This document shows, one piece after another, positions 45,920-58,665 of a stretch of 64,000 bases of DNA (its first letter is position 1; each line of letters begins with the position of its first letter). The translations under genes were made by a program, and so were the position numbers. The DNA is from Ophiostoma sp. CBS 140.51 (taxonomy: Eukaryota > Ascomycota > Sordariomycetes > Ophiostomatales > Ophiostomataceae), in contig JANSLP010000039.1 in assembly GCA_029298735.1 (NCBI GenBank), positions 111,145 through 175,144 of the forward strand. Reading direction: 5' to 3'. The notes beneath the pieces are model-generated. The model ran no database searches. It was not told the origin of the DNA and worked only from the letters and a program-made list of their open reading frames with translations.

Positions 45920-47400
45920 ATCTTCCGGAGGAGAGAGGACAATTGAGTTGGCGATAGAGGTAAACGAAACGCAGTTGGCTGTTTCCTCTGATGCGCTCTG
46001 TTGGATGAGAAAGAATGAAGAGCTAGTCGTCAATGGCGAGGAGCAATGCTGTCAAAGATATATGGCGAGAAAGATCGAATCGAAATTGCAAGTCGAGTTT
46101 GAGAACAAGAGATTCTTAGGCACGGCGCATTGTACTGTGCTGTGTCGAAATTTCTGGGTCGTTGAATTTCTCTGTAGCCGAGTCCACTTTCGTTCCCGTT
46201 GTCTTTGCGTTCTCGGCGCTTTTCACGAGCACACACGAGATTGTGTAGTACAGCAAAGAGCAGTAAAAAAACAGAGAGAGAGAGGGGTGTGCGTGTATAT
46301 GTATGCGAATGAGCAGTACGTTGTGTGTCGAGAACACAGCGCGCGCACAAAATGTTACAAAGCAGGGGGCCGTGTCCAATGGGTCGAGTCTCGGGTGCGA
46401 GGACGAAAGACGAGGACGGGGACTGCAGTTGAAAAGTAAAAATTTGTGCTCGTCCAAGAGAGAATGCAAATATGTAGAAGCGAGAGGCGCAATGCGATCC
46501 TGTGGTGTTGAGCGTGGTGGGATAGGGGAGGCCGTTGATTCGAGAAACGGTTGGAAACGCTGGAAATTGCCGATGGCGAGAACAGTCGACGGGCTGGAAA
46601 AGGAGAGACGAGTCGAATGCAGAGCCGAGAGCAAAAACAGATGTTGGACACGGATGTCGATGCGAAATACAAAGGATATGGGAAACAAGAAGAAGAAAGG
46701 GAAAAGAAAAGGAGGGAGAGAAAGAATTAGGAGGAGGTAAGAAGTAGAAAAGGAGGGGAAGGAGAGGGAAAGGAGAGGGCCGGTGTCGATAATAAAGAAT
46801 AAAGCAAGCTATGGAAAAGATAGCCCCAGTCAGCTGTAGAGTACTCGTGCTCCGGTATTGAGCAGAGGATGAACAATGGGGAGTGGGTACCGATTGGAAG
46901 TGGCTTTGTCTGTTGAAAAGGAAAAGAAAAGAATAGAGAAATAGAATCGAGGAAACAGAAATGGAGGAAGCTGAATAGAGGAATAGAATGCAGGATAGCA
47001 GAATTAAGAAAGAGCGCTGGGGAGGGCAAGAACGTCCAGACGAGGAAAGAATACACCCCCAAAGTACCAGGAATACATGCACAATAGGCAACGTGAGAAG
47101 GAAGGAGGAGCGAGGGAGCAAAAGGGAAGGAGGGAAGTTAATCTTGCGAACTATCGGTCCCCGGACGAAGCGCATGGCAGACCAGGCAAGAAGCGTGAAG
47201 GGTGGGTGGGTGTGGGCGTGTCTTTTTGACAGGGGGGGCGTGTGGTGTGTGGTGTGGTGGAGAATTTTTAGGACAATAGTGAGAGCGAGGAGGGGGAAAG
47301 AGGAAAGAGCGATGGACGAGGGCAACTGAGTATGTACATGGTCCACAGGGGTAATAAATGTTAGTGCGAGTACACAGAACAGGGAGCAAACCGTCCCCCC
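45920..47400. promoter_or_regulatory. Pyrimidine-rich leader/promoter of the bHLH gene
   Basis: On the minus strand this stretch is dominated by C and T (purine-rich on plus, for example 46690-46790 and 47090-47310). The bias removes stop codons, producing a 438-codon open frame that looks like low-complexity Ser/Phe/Leu/Pro and is not protein-like. A long 5' leader with possible upstream open frames is the likeliest reading. Confidence 0.5.
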
Positions 47401-50400
47401 TGCACGTACCTTCTTTTAGTGAAATGGGTGCAAAGATACATCCATAAAATCCAATGCCCTTTCAGAGACAGACAACTCCTTTTCTCGTCCTTTCCACCAC
47501 CTCGACTCTCCAAAACCCTTGCCGAACGTCTTCTGGACGAGATGTACTTTTCTCCACTATATTTAACATTTATTACCCCTGTTCTTGTACGTATACAACG
47601 GGGGTCGGCCTGGGCTGGCCCTTCCCTCTTTGAACGACTCAGTTTTGGCATTTTAGACTCAAAAGATGGAATTGTGGAAATGTTCATAGCCGAACAGCAA
47701 TGGGCTTTCAATGGGCTTCAATGGCCTTTTTGTTTCTACAATTGACGGTTCTCCGTTTCGGTTTTCAAGATGTGCATCTATTTGCACAATGGGCAACCGA
47801 AAAGTGCATCGGGACCGCGCGTGGCCAATGGAGCGGGCCCTCGTTGTGGCAGCAGATGGGAAAACAGATGGCAAAAAGACGATCCTCGACAGTGCGCACT
47901 GCAATGCGCGTCGACGCACATGTGGGAGAGGACAAGGACGAAAGCAGTGCCATGCAGGAGTTGCAGGCGCACGAGTACAATACAGGTACGAAGTGCAAGG
48001 AAGAAACGGTACTCAGGTGGCAGGCTCAAAACGATCGAGGTACATCCACACAGCGGCTCGATAGGTGCATATGCAAAGTAGACTTGCAAAACGGACAAGA
48101 ACCATGTCAAAACGCAACAACGCAAACGCAGGGAAATCGCGAATGAGAAACGAGGAAAGGGGGAGACCCGAGTAGTGAAAAGTGGGGCCAGCCGGCCGCC
48201 ACTAGGGATGGAAGGCCAGCACGTTTTTCTACTCGCTTTTGCCTCCGAGAGGGAAACAAGAGGTTGGAAAAGGGGTGGCCCAGAATCTGAATAGGGGGAC
48301 AGTACCACTGAAAGAGTGCCAAAAAGCGAGTGAAAGCGACTCGGGGAAAAGAGGGTCCTGCACCGGGTCCTGCGCCGCAGCGCATGGGATAAGAGATGTG
48401 AAGGCCTGAATAGGGAAGGGGCCCTGTTAGATCCAGAGGCCTAGAAGGTTCAGGTAACAGAAAGTACCCACAACGCGCCGGTATTGTGTGCATTTGTGAA
48501 TAAAAACGAACCACGCACCAAAAATGTGCACAATAGCTTGCCACGTGATTGATAGCCATCGTTCCGCTAGCAGCTTTTTCGGCCCATTTAGCAAGCCAAA
48601 TTTGTATTGACCGAGTACAACAATGACAATAAACCTGTCTCATGGAAATGCAATTGTTGTGCCGCTTGCCATACTACAGTTCAATATCGCTGCCAAGCTC
48701 ACCCATCTGGATGAAAGTGCGTCGTGACCATGGGAAAGGGAGAGGGCGCTCCGTTGGGCGGTTTGTTGTAAATGAAGATACACTGGAGGTACCCGTCTGG
48801 TATTTGGGCGAGGGAGACATAAAAAGCCCTTACTCAGAGCGATCGCCGCGTGGCAAAGCGGAAAATAAAAAAAGAAGGTGCTGCCCAGGGCGCCAGCGAG
48901 CCAGCTGCGCCAGCGTCAGCGTGCGTCGCGGAAACGAGGAAGGCACGTTGTTCCCACTGCATTTAGCTTTTAAATGCATTTATTTTGCATTTAATTTAAC
49001 TGCCGTTGCAGCGAAAGTACACCACTCCGAGGCACTGTACATACGACATACACTGCAGCTCTAAATCTCACATCAACGTCCAACAACTTGTATCCTTTTG
49101 GTGCACTGCCAGACTCGTAATTCATAGACGGACGACAAGTGTGAGAAACTTGTGTGTCTGGAAGTGCTCCGGTCCGCTGGACAGGGCCAGGCTCAGGCTG
49201 TGTCAACGTGTCTTGCCAGTGTCTTGTAGCACACTATCAAAGGACACACTATTGAGCTCATGCAGAGTTGAATAAGCCTGTATGCCCTCCCTTTTCGTTT
49301 TTTTCTTTCCCGTTTTCTCTCTTTCTGCTCTGTTTCCCTCGTCTCGTGCGTGCACGTCACGCTACAAGGGAGATAGGGAAAGAAGTGTTGCGTCTGGGGA
49401 AGGAGACGCCCTCGGAGCATCCCCGTACCACAGTAGGCTATGGATGGTAAGACCTTGAGGGGGGCTTATGGTGCACGGAAGGCGCGCCCGGGTAGGCTAA
49501 CCATCGAGGGAAAGCAATGAAAGAAGGAAGCACCGGGTGCCCTAAAACGGCCCAAGTCCGTTCCAAGGCCGCCTAAACCGCCTAAACGTGGCCCCAAACG
49601 TGCCCCGACACGCCCCTAACGTCTGCTAACGTCTTCCTAACATCTCCCTAAATGAGCCCAGCCCACTCCCTAAACGGAACGAGCGAAAGAAAGAAAGATT
49701 GCGCTACGGCACAGCACACGGCATGTTCGACACGTTCACACGTTACGTTTTTTGTGAGCTTTGCCCTGCCCTGCCGTTGCGTTGATAGTGGATAAGTAGA
49801 TTTGACCAGGCCTCAGCTTCTGTTCCTCTTGTTCCTTTTTTCGTCTTTGCAGGCGCTAACAAGGAAACGACGCGCAGCAGGCCGTTCAGACTGTGCCCCG
49901 GGAGGCCACGCAGCGCTATGATGGACAGTGTGACAGTAGACAAATCCTTGTGCCCACAGCTTCAGGGCAGAGTCGACCGCTGGGGTTACAGCACTACGGA
50001 TTAGGCGGCGTCACCCAGATCACTGATCAGGGGACAAACATTCAGCCAGAAACCCAACCAGAACCCAGCGTCCAAGCCAGCCCAGCTGTCGAGGCCAAGT
50101 CCTCCCCCCCGCCCGCCTCAATTGCCTGCCCCAAGGCCGAGACGGCATCAAGGCCTGGCTCCTTTGGTTCAATAGATGCCCTTACCTGCATACGCGCGGT
50201 GATGTGGTGGAGGACAGACACGATAAGATCAGATGAGGGGGAAAAGGAAATCCAGGTCCGGCGAGTCAGGTTCCAGGCACAATCGAGATGCAAGATGGAG
50301 GGGGAGGAAAACAGTCTAGAGTTGGTGGATGGGAACACAAAATTTGCACAAAAAAGCACGCCTTTGACTCGTGGTTGACAAAGGGAACCAGGTGCCAGAA

Positions 50401-53400
50401 AAGAAACCAGCCAATCCCAGCAGAGAAGAGCGACTACGGAAGTGTTCGCCGAAGAGGAGGAAAGAGACGAGTGAAAAAGCCGACATCGATCGACAGTCGT
50501 ACCCTGTGCTGGGATGCGTGACGAGCTGGAAAGACTTGGAAAAGAGAGCCAAAAGGGCCAGGGTTCATCAACCCAAGGATGTGGACCTTGGGACAACAAA
50601 GAGGACAAAAACTCTGTTTTGGGGTTTCTGCACTTCCAGGTGGACGTGGGTGGACATGGTTCTGCTGCAGAAGGTCGATCGAAATGGGCAATGAGTGACG
50701 AAAGAAGGAAAAATGGTCACAGTCCAAGAGCTGAGTTAACAACTCACAAAATAAAGTCACAAAAAGGCACATCGACTCCATCAAATCACGTATTTGCTGT
50801 CAATCGTAAGTAAGGTGAAGAGATTTCCCGGCATCGATTCCTGGTCTCCCCGGGATGGGAGAGCAAAGGAGAAGAAAAAAGGACGATAGGGGCAACAAGG
50901 GAGATCTTGAAGGCGAAGCCGGTTGGAACTGAGGTTGTGCACGAGGCAGAGGCAGAAACGAGTGTGCCCGTGTTAGCGAGGAACATCTCGTAAGAAACGT
51001 GTCTCTTGTCGCCCCGGGATGGCTGTTGGCCGAATATAGTTTCAAAAAGGAAGCGCTGGTCGGAGGCGTTTCTGGGCCGAAAGATGTTCCACTGTCGGCC
51101 GCGGTCCGTGATTAATGGTCACCGAAAAAGTCAATGTAAGATATCAATGGTCGATGACCGACGGCCGAAAGGCTTCTGGGCTTGGGCTGTGTGATTGATG
51201 GTCTTTTGGTGGTCTGTGTTGTGTGCTGTGTGGTCTGTGATCACTTATCCGTGATCCGCCGCCGTGGAGTGCCTTGTTTTTCCACGAATGTAGATCGGCC
51301 AGTTGCATCGACTCCATCAGCCATCTTTTCTGTCTTTTTCGATAAAAGCAATACCAGGCGCCGCCGTGTCAGGGTGTGATATAATTGTACATTCGTGTAT
51401 GACAGAACCACAATACAGGGAGAAACGTCGGCGATGTAGTCTCAAAAACGCCCATGATATCTCAGATATCTCCCCTTTTGGGGTTGCATGGCAATTTGCA
51501 AACAGACAGCTCCTCGGGTCAAGGCTACCTCGTAAGGACGGTTGGACAGTAGGAGCTTTGCAGCATCGACTTTGGTTAAGCGAGACAGCCGTATGCAGTA
51601 ATCGTACAATATAATGAATGATACGAATATTACGAAAGGAGGGCGCACAAGTGCTGATAGTGTATTATGTATGTCTCTCTTTCATCGACCTTGCTTCGTT
51701 TCTTTTGCATTAAATTTGCTTCTGACATTAGACAGCGCGACAATAAAACATCCAGCATGAACTCCACGTTCTGTGGCCACAACTCATAACCGTCAATGAA
51801 CACTGTATTTCTTGTACCTTTTTGCAATATCTGTAGTGCTTTGCTTTCTTTTTCTGATACACGTACTATCTTGCACTCTCAAAATACGTCGCATAAACGT
51901 CAGTGAGGAGAAATTCAAAAGCTTGTGGACCACCAAAGCTGCAGCCGGCAGAGACAAGTCCACCAAGACTACTGCAGCCGGACGCCTCCTCGCGTCCTCG
52001 CTTGGGGAAGAGGGTGTCGTCAATATCTCCCACCGCTTTACTGTGTACGTGAGTATCTATCTGTTTGTGCACTTGCGTTTCTTTTGCGTCCGTTTTATTG
52101 TCTATTGGGGGTCTATTGGCGCCCCGTGTGACACCCGGCCCTACAGCAAGCCATGTGCTTGAGGGTAGGTGGGATGGCGGTTCCTGGTTTGGTTGCATTT
52201 TGGCTCGCAATCCACAAGCAAATGGTCAACAAGTCCGGCCCAGTCCATGCAGCTGAATTTCAGCTGAAAGCGCCGTGGCAAACGCCCCGGATGCAAGGAG
52301 AGGCAGTCCGGATGCCTCTGAGCCTCTCTTTTTATGTCTTTTTATGGTATCCGGGTTTCTGCTTTCGGATATCGTCCATCGGATTTGTCTTTTGGTCGGC
52401 CGTTTGGTCCGTTTGGGTTGATGCGGTTCGTTTTGTTTTCAACGTCTGAGCGCTTGCAGACTGCAGACAAAAAACTGCACCCAAACGGTTCCAAACAGCG
52501 GTTGAGATTTCAACGAGATTCAAATCGCTTGACAGCGATCTCTCCCTTTCCACCCGCCCTTTCCATCTGTATCTGCATATTTTCTTAATCTCCCTTTCCA
52601 ATACGATTGATCTCCCACCCCAACCCAACCTGCCATCTGCCAGCCATTCAAATCTGCCATCAAATCGTATTTTAAATAACTCTTGTTCCCCCGTTCCCTT
52701 GCGTTTTGGGCGAACCAGAGATCAATAGTTTGTAGATTTCCATCGCATCGTCGGCACTCACAAAAATTGAAACGGCAAAGGAGATCGCATTTAATTGCTT
52801 GACCTTGAATTGGGATGTACCTGGATCAACACGTTTTCGGGGGTCTGAGCACACCCTTTCAACGTGCCAACGTCGTAGTCGTACGATACGCCGAGGACGA
52901 TGCTATCGTGAAAGGAAATGATCGTGAAAGGCCCGTCTCTTCGCAAGCTTCGTAATCTTCTTACCCTCACGAACAGAACCGCCCTGACCACAAAAGTGAG
53001 ACCTTCCAATCCCCACGACCCGGCCGGCGTCTCTTCCCCCCTCCCTGCGTATTGCGTCTTGTGTTTCTGATATTTGCTTTCTTTTTTCTCGTTTTTTTGT
53101 CCATTCACCGATTCTGTATGTTTCACCCTTTTCCATGTGTGCATCCTCCGTTTTCTTTTTGCAACGCAAATCTCCATCTTTTGACGTTTTTTCTCCCTCC
53201 TGTTCACGTGTAAATCTCAGGTAGCAGGTTTTCAGGTTTGCACCTGCCTGAAGGTTTATGTAAGCGGATGGTTGTCGTTCGCTCCTTCCGTCACGTAAAG
53301 TAGGCTCACATCCACGACGTATTTCTGTTTCCGTAAATTGGACGTCACAACTGGTCACAAGTACCCCGAAAGTCGTCCTTTACCTCCTTTTTATATGAAA

Positions 53401-55200
53401 TATAAATACCTGTGCGGCGTACTTTAAGCCCGCATATCTTCACATATTGAAACGTGCAGCCAACATGCAGGTTTGCACGTGTTTCTGACCCGCCCAGACT
53501 TTTTCGGAAAAAGAGCCTGCGATCGTGTGCCGCCCACGCCCGCTCTGCCATGTTCCGTCCCTTCTTTTAGTGACGAAAGGGCACATGAATACGGTGTCTG
53601 GCAGGGTCGCTCCTTCTTGATTAAACAGCTTTTCTCCTCCTTCCTGCTCCTGTCGTGTGTCTGATAAATTGCTCCCACATGTCCACAATATATATTGCTC
53701 CGTATTTTGTGGTCTCTTGAAGCAAAGAGGGCAAGAGCCACGAGCAAGATGCTGTTCTCGGTTTCGCTCCTTCCTGCTTTCGTCCATTGCGCCTTCCCGC
53801 CCCAAAAAGGTTCCCAGGTCCAGCCAGCTCCCAGCTCCTTCGCTCCTCCCCTCCTCGTGGCAGAAAACAACAAGGTCTCCACCCCGCCTGCCACGCCAGG
53901 ATGCATGCAAAAAACAGTCGGGCGCTGCACTCCGTACCTTGGTGCCAAATCGTCGTAGCTCCAAAACTTTTCCTTCTCCATCCTCACTCAGTTCCATATG
54001 TCGCATTTTCACACTTTGCTTCTTTCGCTCACGCAACCTGAATTGGCGCAATTGGTGCATGGCAAAACCGCGTTTTGCACAGGATGCAGTATCATTTTGC
54101 GCCGGCATAGCTTCGACCCTCTTTTTGCTGGGCCCCTCCCCTCTCCTCCCAAGACACCAAAAAGTCCACCAAAAACGACAAGACGACCAAAGACGACAGA
54201 GAAAGAAGAGGGTCCCCATGTGTCTTTTTCCACTTTTTCTTTCCCGGTATCTCTACGACAAGACTGCCATGCAGGACCAGCATGGGCGAATATGGACGCC
54301 TTTTTGGTCGTTTGCCGCGAGAACTGGATGAACTGTCGTCGTCCAAGCTGCTTAAACGGACTTGCGAACCAAGGCGAGCTTGCAGCACTCTGTAGAGTGG
54401 ACATGCACACCATGCAGACCATGCAGATGCGGGAATTCGAGGCCCCCAAAAGACCCAAAAGAACTGCCAGTGAAAGGGAGAGGGAGATGCTCCTTGACCT
54501 TGCACAAGCACTCTGTCGCCTCATCTCTCATCATATTCATCGCACCGCCAACGGGAGTGCATCACGATCCTTCCCCCGTCGCTTTCGGCGGTTTTATTTC
54601 TTATTTTCTGCCGGCAATGGTACATATATGTGGCCTTGCATAAGAACACACGGAGCATTTATCGACCTGTTCCAAGTTCAGCCAACGCCTTTTATGGGCC
54701 TTTCCTGTGCCTTTAATGGATTTTCTGGCTTTTCTGGGGCAACGGCCCTCTCTCGGCCGTGGTACGGAACCAAAGCCGACGAAATGGGTCGGTAGCTGTA
54801 TTGCGTTTGGTTTGATTTGATTGTGAGTACTTGTACGGAATATATTTGATCTGATTTCACTCACAGAGCTCACCCAAGGTAAAGTAACAAGAGAATGAAG
54901 CTCCACCTGCAGTGTCCATCCCATCTGACGCATCATCTCACATGTTTCTCGAGTCGTGTTTTCCCTTTTTGAACTGCCAATGCTTGGTTTTTATTTTTCT
55001 TTCTGATTTTTCTCGTTTTCCCCATCGTCTCGTTTCCCTTTTCTCTCTTTTCTCGGATTTCATCATTTTCCCTTTTTGCCCTGGCACTTTAAAATTCAAA
55101 ATTTTTAACACCCCGGTCCCCTTTTTCTCGCGAAGCCCTGTCACCGAAGCACCCCTGCTCCCCTCGGTTCATGCCTGCCGTGACACGGCCATGAAATACA
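47401..55200. other. Gene desert, left part
   Basis: No supportable gene in 7.8 kb. Many overlapping short open frames occur on both strands with no recognised domain. A CTAAA/CTAAC cluster lies at 49542-49675. A weak candidate exon lies at 51872-52049. CACGTG cores occur at about 48543. No tRNA, rRNA or transposase signature was noticed. Confidence 0.5.
49542..49675. repeat. Cluster of CCTAAA/CCTAAC telomere-like motifs
   Basis: Seven CTAAA or CTAAC cores within 134 bp, all in the same orientation: at about 49542, 49573, 49582, 49616, 49626, 49637 and 49648, with an eighth at 49670. Several read CCCTAA, the complement of the TTAGGG telomere unit. Spacing is irregular, so this is not a telomere tract. 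Confidence 0.6.
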
Positions 55201-55691
55201 AATACTTTTTTCTTGCGAAGCTGTTGAGGGAAAAGCAGGAACGAACAGACATCAAAAACGAGTGAAAAACGAGTCGTGCAGGGATTCTTTCAGTCTTTCT
55301 GTCCGCTCGACACGTTTTTCGTTCCCGGACAGTGGACAGCGGGTTTTTGACCGTTTCAATGCTTGTTCTCTCTCCTCTTTCCGCAGACCTTTTTGGTCTT
55401 TTGCACGAGGTTCACTTGACTTTTTCTTCACTAAACTGTCTGTTCGCGACCATTGCTGTCCATCACGTCCATCATTCTCCCAAAACGATAAAGCCAGAAG
55501 AAGAAGAGATGCACCGTTGTGAACCGTGCTTCCCGTAAAGCCCCGTTTTGCAACGAAGATCCCCCACCCCCGTTTTCTCTTGTTTGTGTTTCTTCTCTCA
55601 ATTATCTCTGCTCGCAAGCTTTCACAGTGTGCCAGTGCATTCAAGCACGAAAATGCCCTGTGCTGCCGTGCATACGGCGTATCCTTTCACT

Positions 55692-55720
55692 GTTTTTTTT
55701 ATTTTTTTTTATTTTTTTTT
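55692..55720. repeat. Poly-T tract with A interruptions
   Basis: Three T runs of 8-9 bases separated by single A residues. Typical of nucleosome-depleting poly(dA:dT) elements; function not shown. Confidence 0.8.
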
Positions 55721-58639
55721 AAGTTTACCCTCGCGCTCGGGTGCTCTGTGGGCCACTTTCCTGTGCTTTTCTCTCTTCCCCCCTGGCCCCCAAAAATACC
55801 AACCCCCTGGCACCGCCCGCCGTCTCCAGCTGAGAGTGTGTGTCTCCAATGTTTTTACCCAGCTCGAGCCAGCCAGCTGGGGCCTTCTGGGATCCTCTCT
55901 GGGCAATGGGAAAAGACGCAAAAATGGAGACAGGAACCAGGGCGCGATCGTGGACCCGGGCGCATCCTGTGGCCCGCCGGAGAGGGCCCCTTTTCGTCCC
56001 TTTCGGTGCGCGTTACCCCCTGCTTTCTTTGCCTTGCCCATGTTCTACTACCAGGGAACAAAAGAGGCTATTCCGAGAAGGCTTGCGAGACTGGCTCGAC
56101 TGGACAGAAAGAGAACTGGAAACGAGAGAAATCAAACGGGAAGCATTTATCCCAGTTCCAGCCATTTGCCATTGAGAGGACAAGAGCCCGCAGGATGTTT
56201 GTCCGAGATAGGTAAATGCGACATACATAATGACATCCTTGTCGGGCTATTTTTTTTTTACTTTTCCTTTTCCCCTGCTTTCATTGTGGATATTCCACGA
56301 GTTCTACCACGGACTTGTCCGCGGGCTCCTTTGATATGCCATTTGCCAATGGAGTCGTATGGAATACTTTTGATCGTTTTGTGGCATTCTCGCCCATCAT
56401 ATCTCACGATGCACAATCACCACGGCAATCATTGAGTACCTGAAATAGTGTACATGACCTTCAAAACGGCGTAGTGCAGTCCACTTCCCAAAAGATAGGT
56501 TGTAGGTCTCCCTAGCCGCCGCCCCGGTTCTTGTCGTTCCGTGCCGTATCGTGTGTGTTCTTCGTACTCCGTTTTTTTGGTATTGCTCCACGCGTGACAC
56601 TGGCATATATCCCCCTCAATATCCAATATGCACATTGATATACAGCGGCATATGACTTTATTCATGTGTTCCCCCTGGGATATCGCTGTGCAAAATATAT
56701 CTTGATCTGTAGATATATTGCAGTGTTGGTGGTCACCTCGCATACTTCAAGCCTCTGTTTTCTTTTTATACCTGTGTGCATCGCAAGTGCATCATGACTT
56801 GTCCACTGTTGCCAACATGCCCCGCCACCTCAAAATAGAGGGCCTAGTGTATCACTTGCTTTCTTTTTTCATGTTTATATGTTTGCGTTTCTTTTTTTTT
56901 GGTCACTCACTTCTTGTTTCCCCTTTTCTCTATGGCTTGCTTCGTGTAGGTTGCACTTTTGAGTTGTTTCTCTGTAAAACCAACACAGCCTCCCCCTTGG
57001 CCGTGAATGCGGTTCAGACGACAAATGACAAAGGCCGGGCCACATCGTCCCGGCTCGCCTCGTGCCCGGCCGTTTTAAAACGTTGTCAATACCTGCTTGG
57101 TTTTTCTTGATCAGTCCTGCTGCTTCTTGATTTATTGATTCTTGCATCCTGTTTGGTCGCCCGGCTCCGTTTTGGCCTGTCCTGCCCATTTTACCATACA
57201 AAATAAGTAAGACATTTATGTTTTACGTTGTTTGCACTATTTTGTATTTGCACTACGCACACACTCTTCTCTCGACACAGCACGCTGTCGACACGCCCCT
57301 TCGAGTGTAAGGGGTGAAAGACGAAGAGGTAACGGAGAATGGAATAGAGCGGAAAGCGGAACGGACAAGAAAAAGAGACAAGAAGAGACAATGGCTGCTC
57401 CGGCCCTTTCTTTTGTTTCTCCGTTATTGTACTTGAGCTCTCTACTCTCCTCTGATCGCCACTATGCATTCGTGCCGACGGCTTCTGTAATGAGGCTCAA
57501 AATGGGGTTTGAAATGAGATGCAAGCTCCCTTTCCGTGTAGGATATAACCGCGTCATGAATTCTCTGAAAGGGAGCTCAGGAAGCAGGCTGCAATAACAA
57601 CATTTCACCAGTTGTGGGGGATAACAGGGCGGCATGCTCGATACGATAGGAAACGAGATATATCCACGCAAAATCCACTGATGTACAATCCCATCATTTC
57701 TCAATCCTCTCAAATCTCTGTCCATGTTTTCTCAGACAATGATACTCGTTCGCGTCTGATAATTTCTCCGAAACATGCCCACAAGACCACATGTTGTGTG
57801 TGTGCGTGCGTGTGTGTCTTCCCATTGCCCTGGAAGACAAAAAGGAAGCACGAAGCATGGTATGACTTGCGATCCTGTGGCCTCAACTACCTGAATCCTT
57901 GTCAAAAAATATGTCCTCCTTTCTGGGCTTTCTGGGCGTCGCCTCCGATGTGGTGATACAAATATGTCTCTGGCCACGACACAGAACGGACAATGGTGCA
58001 CAACAAGAATACCACTCGGCGAAAACAGAGGCTTGCGCATGTGCACTAATATTATTGAGAAATATTTGCATATATTTCATGTACCTCATGTATCTCACGT
58101 ATCACGGGTCCTGCATCGTTTGAAAATGCACGCCCGGCGAATCAGGGATCTCGCCGTCCTATTTTAGGAAGAGATGGGACAGACACAACGTACTCGTATA
58201 CGTATATTGTACATTTTGTACAAGTCTTGACTTGTCTTCACGAACTGCTTGCACAATGCTCGAGGTGCACAAGTAGGCATACGCTTGTGCTACCTCCCGT
58301 TGTCATGCCTTCCCAAAAAGAGCATGAAAACAGGCACACAACGTGCATGATCAAAATTATGTGCGCCTACTCTGCCTGTCGTCCGTCGTCATCCGTATTC
58401 AATATTTCGTACACGTACTCTTGTTAACAAGCCAAGAAGTGGCCCTCCATATTACCCTTACATTTCTTCAGCCGTGACGGAACACAAGTGTTCGTATCTT
58501 GTAGAAAGTCGTCCGTTATTTCTCGCCCTTCACACAACACGAACAAAGGCGAAAGAAAAAAGATGGAACGCTCCTTCATTCTGCAAGGGGGCAGGAACCA
58601 AGAGGAGCGATAAACGGTTGGGCAGCATTTTCTACTGAT

Positions 58640-58665
58640 GTTGTTGTTGTGGTGGTGGTGGTGTT
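58640..58665. repeat. GTT/GTG trinucleotide run
   Basis: About eight consecutive GTT or GTG triplets on the plus strand inside the gene desert. Simple-sequence repeat with no associated gene. Confidence 0.75.

Noticed and set aside
46030..47346. 438-codon minus-strand open frame
   Set aside because: Composition is almost wholly Ser/Leu/Phe/Pro/His from a CT-rich strand; no domain, and it lies in the bHLH leader.
53440..54795. Overlapping 224-265 codon open frames on both strands
   Set aside because: Mutually exclusive frames of similar length, no domain, no splice logic; cannot support any as a gene.
55526..56435. Two overlapping plus-strand open frames of 229 and 295 codons
   Set aside because: Interrupted by a poly-T encoded Phe run, no recognisable family, unlike real genes in the window.
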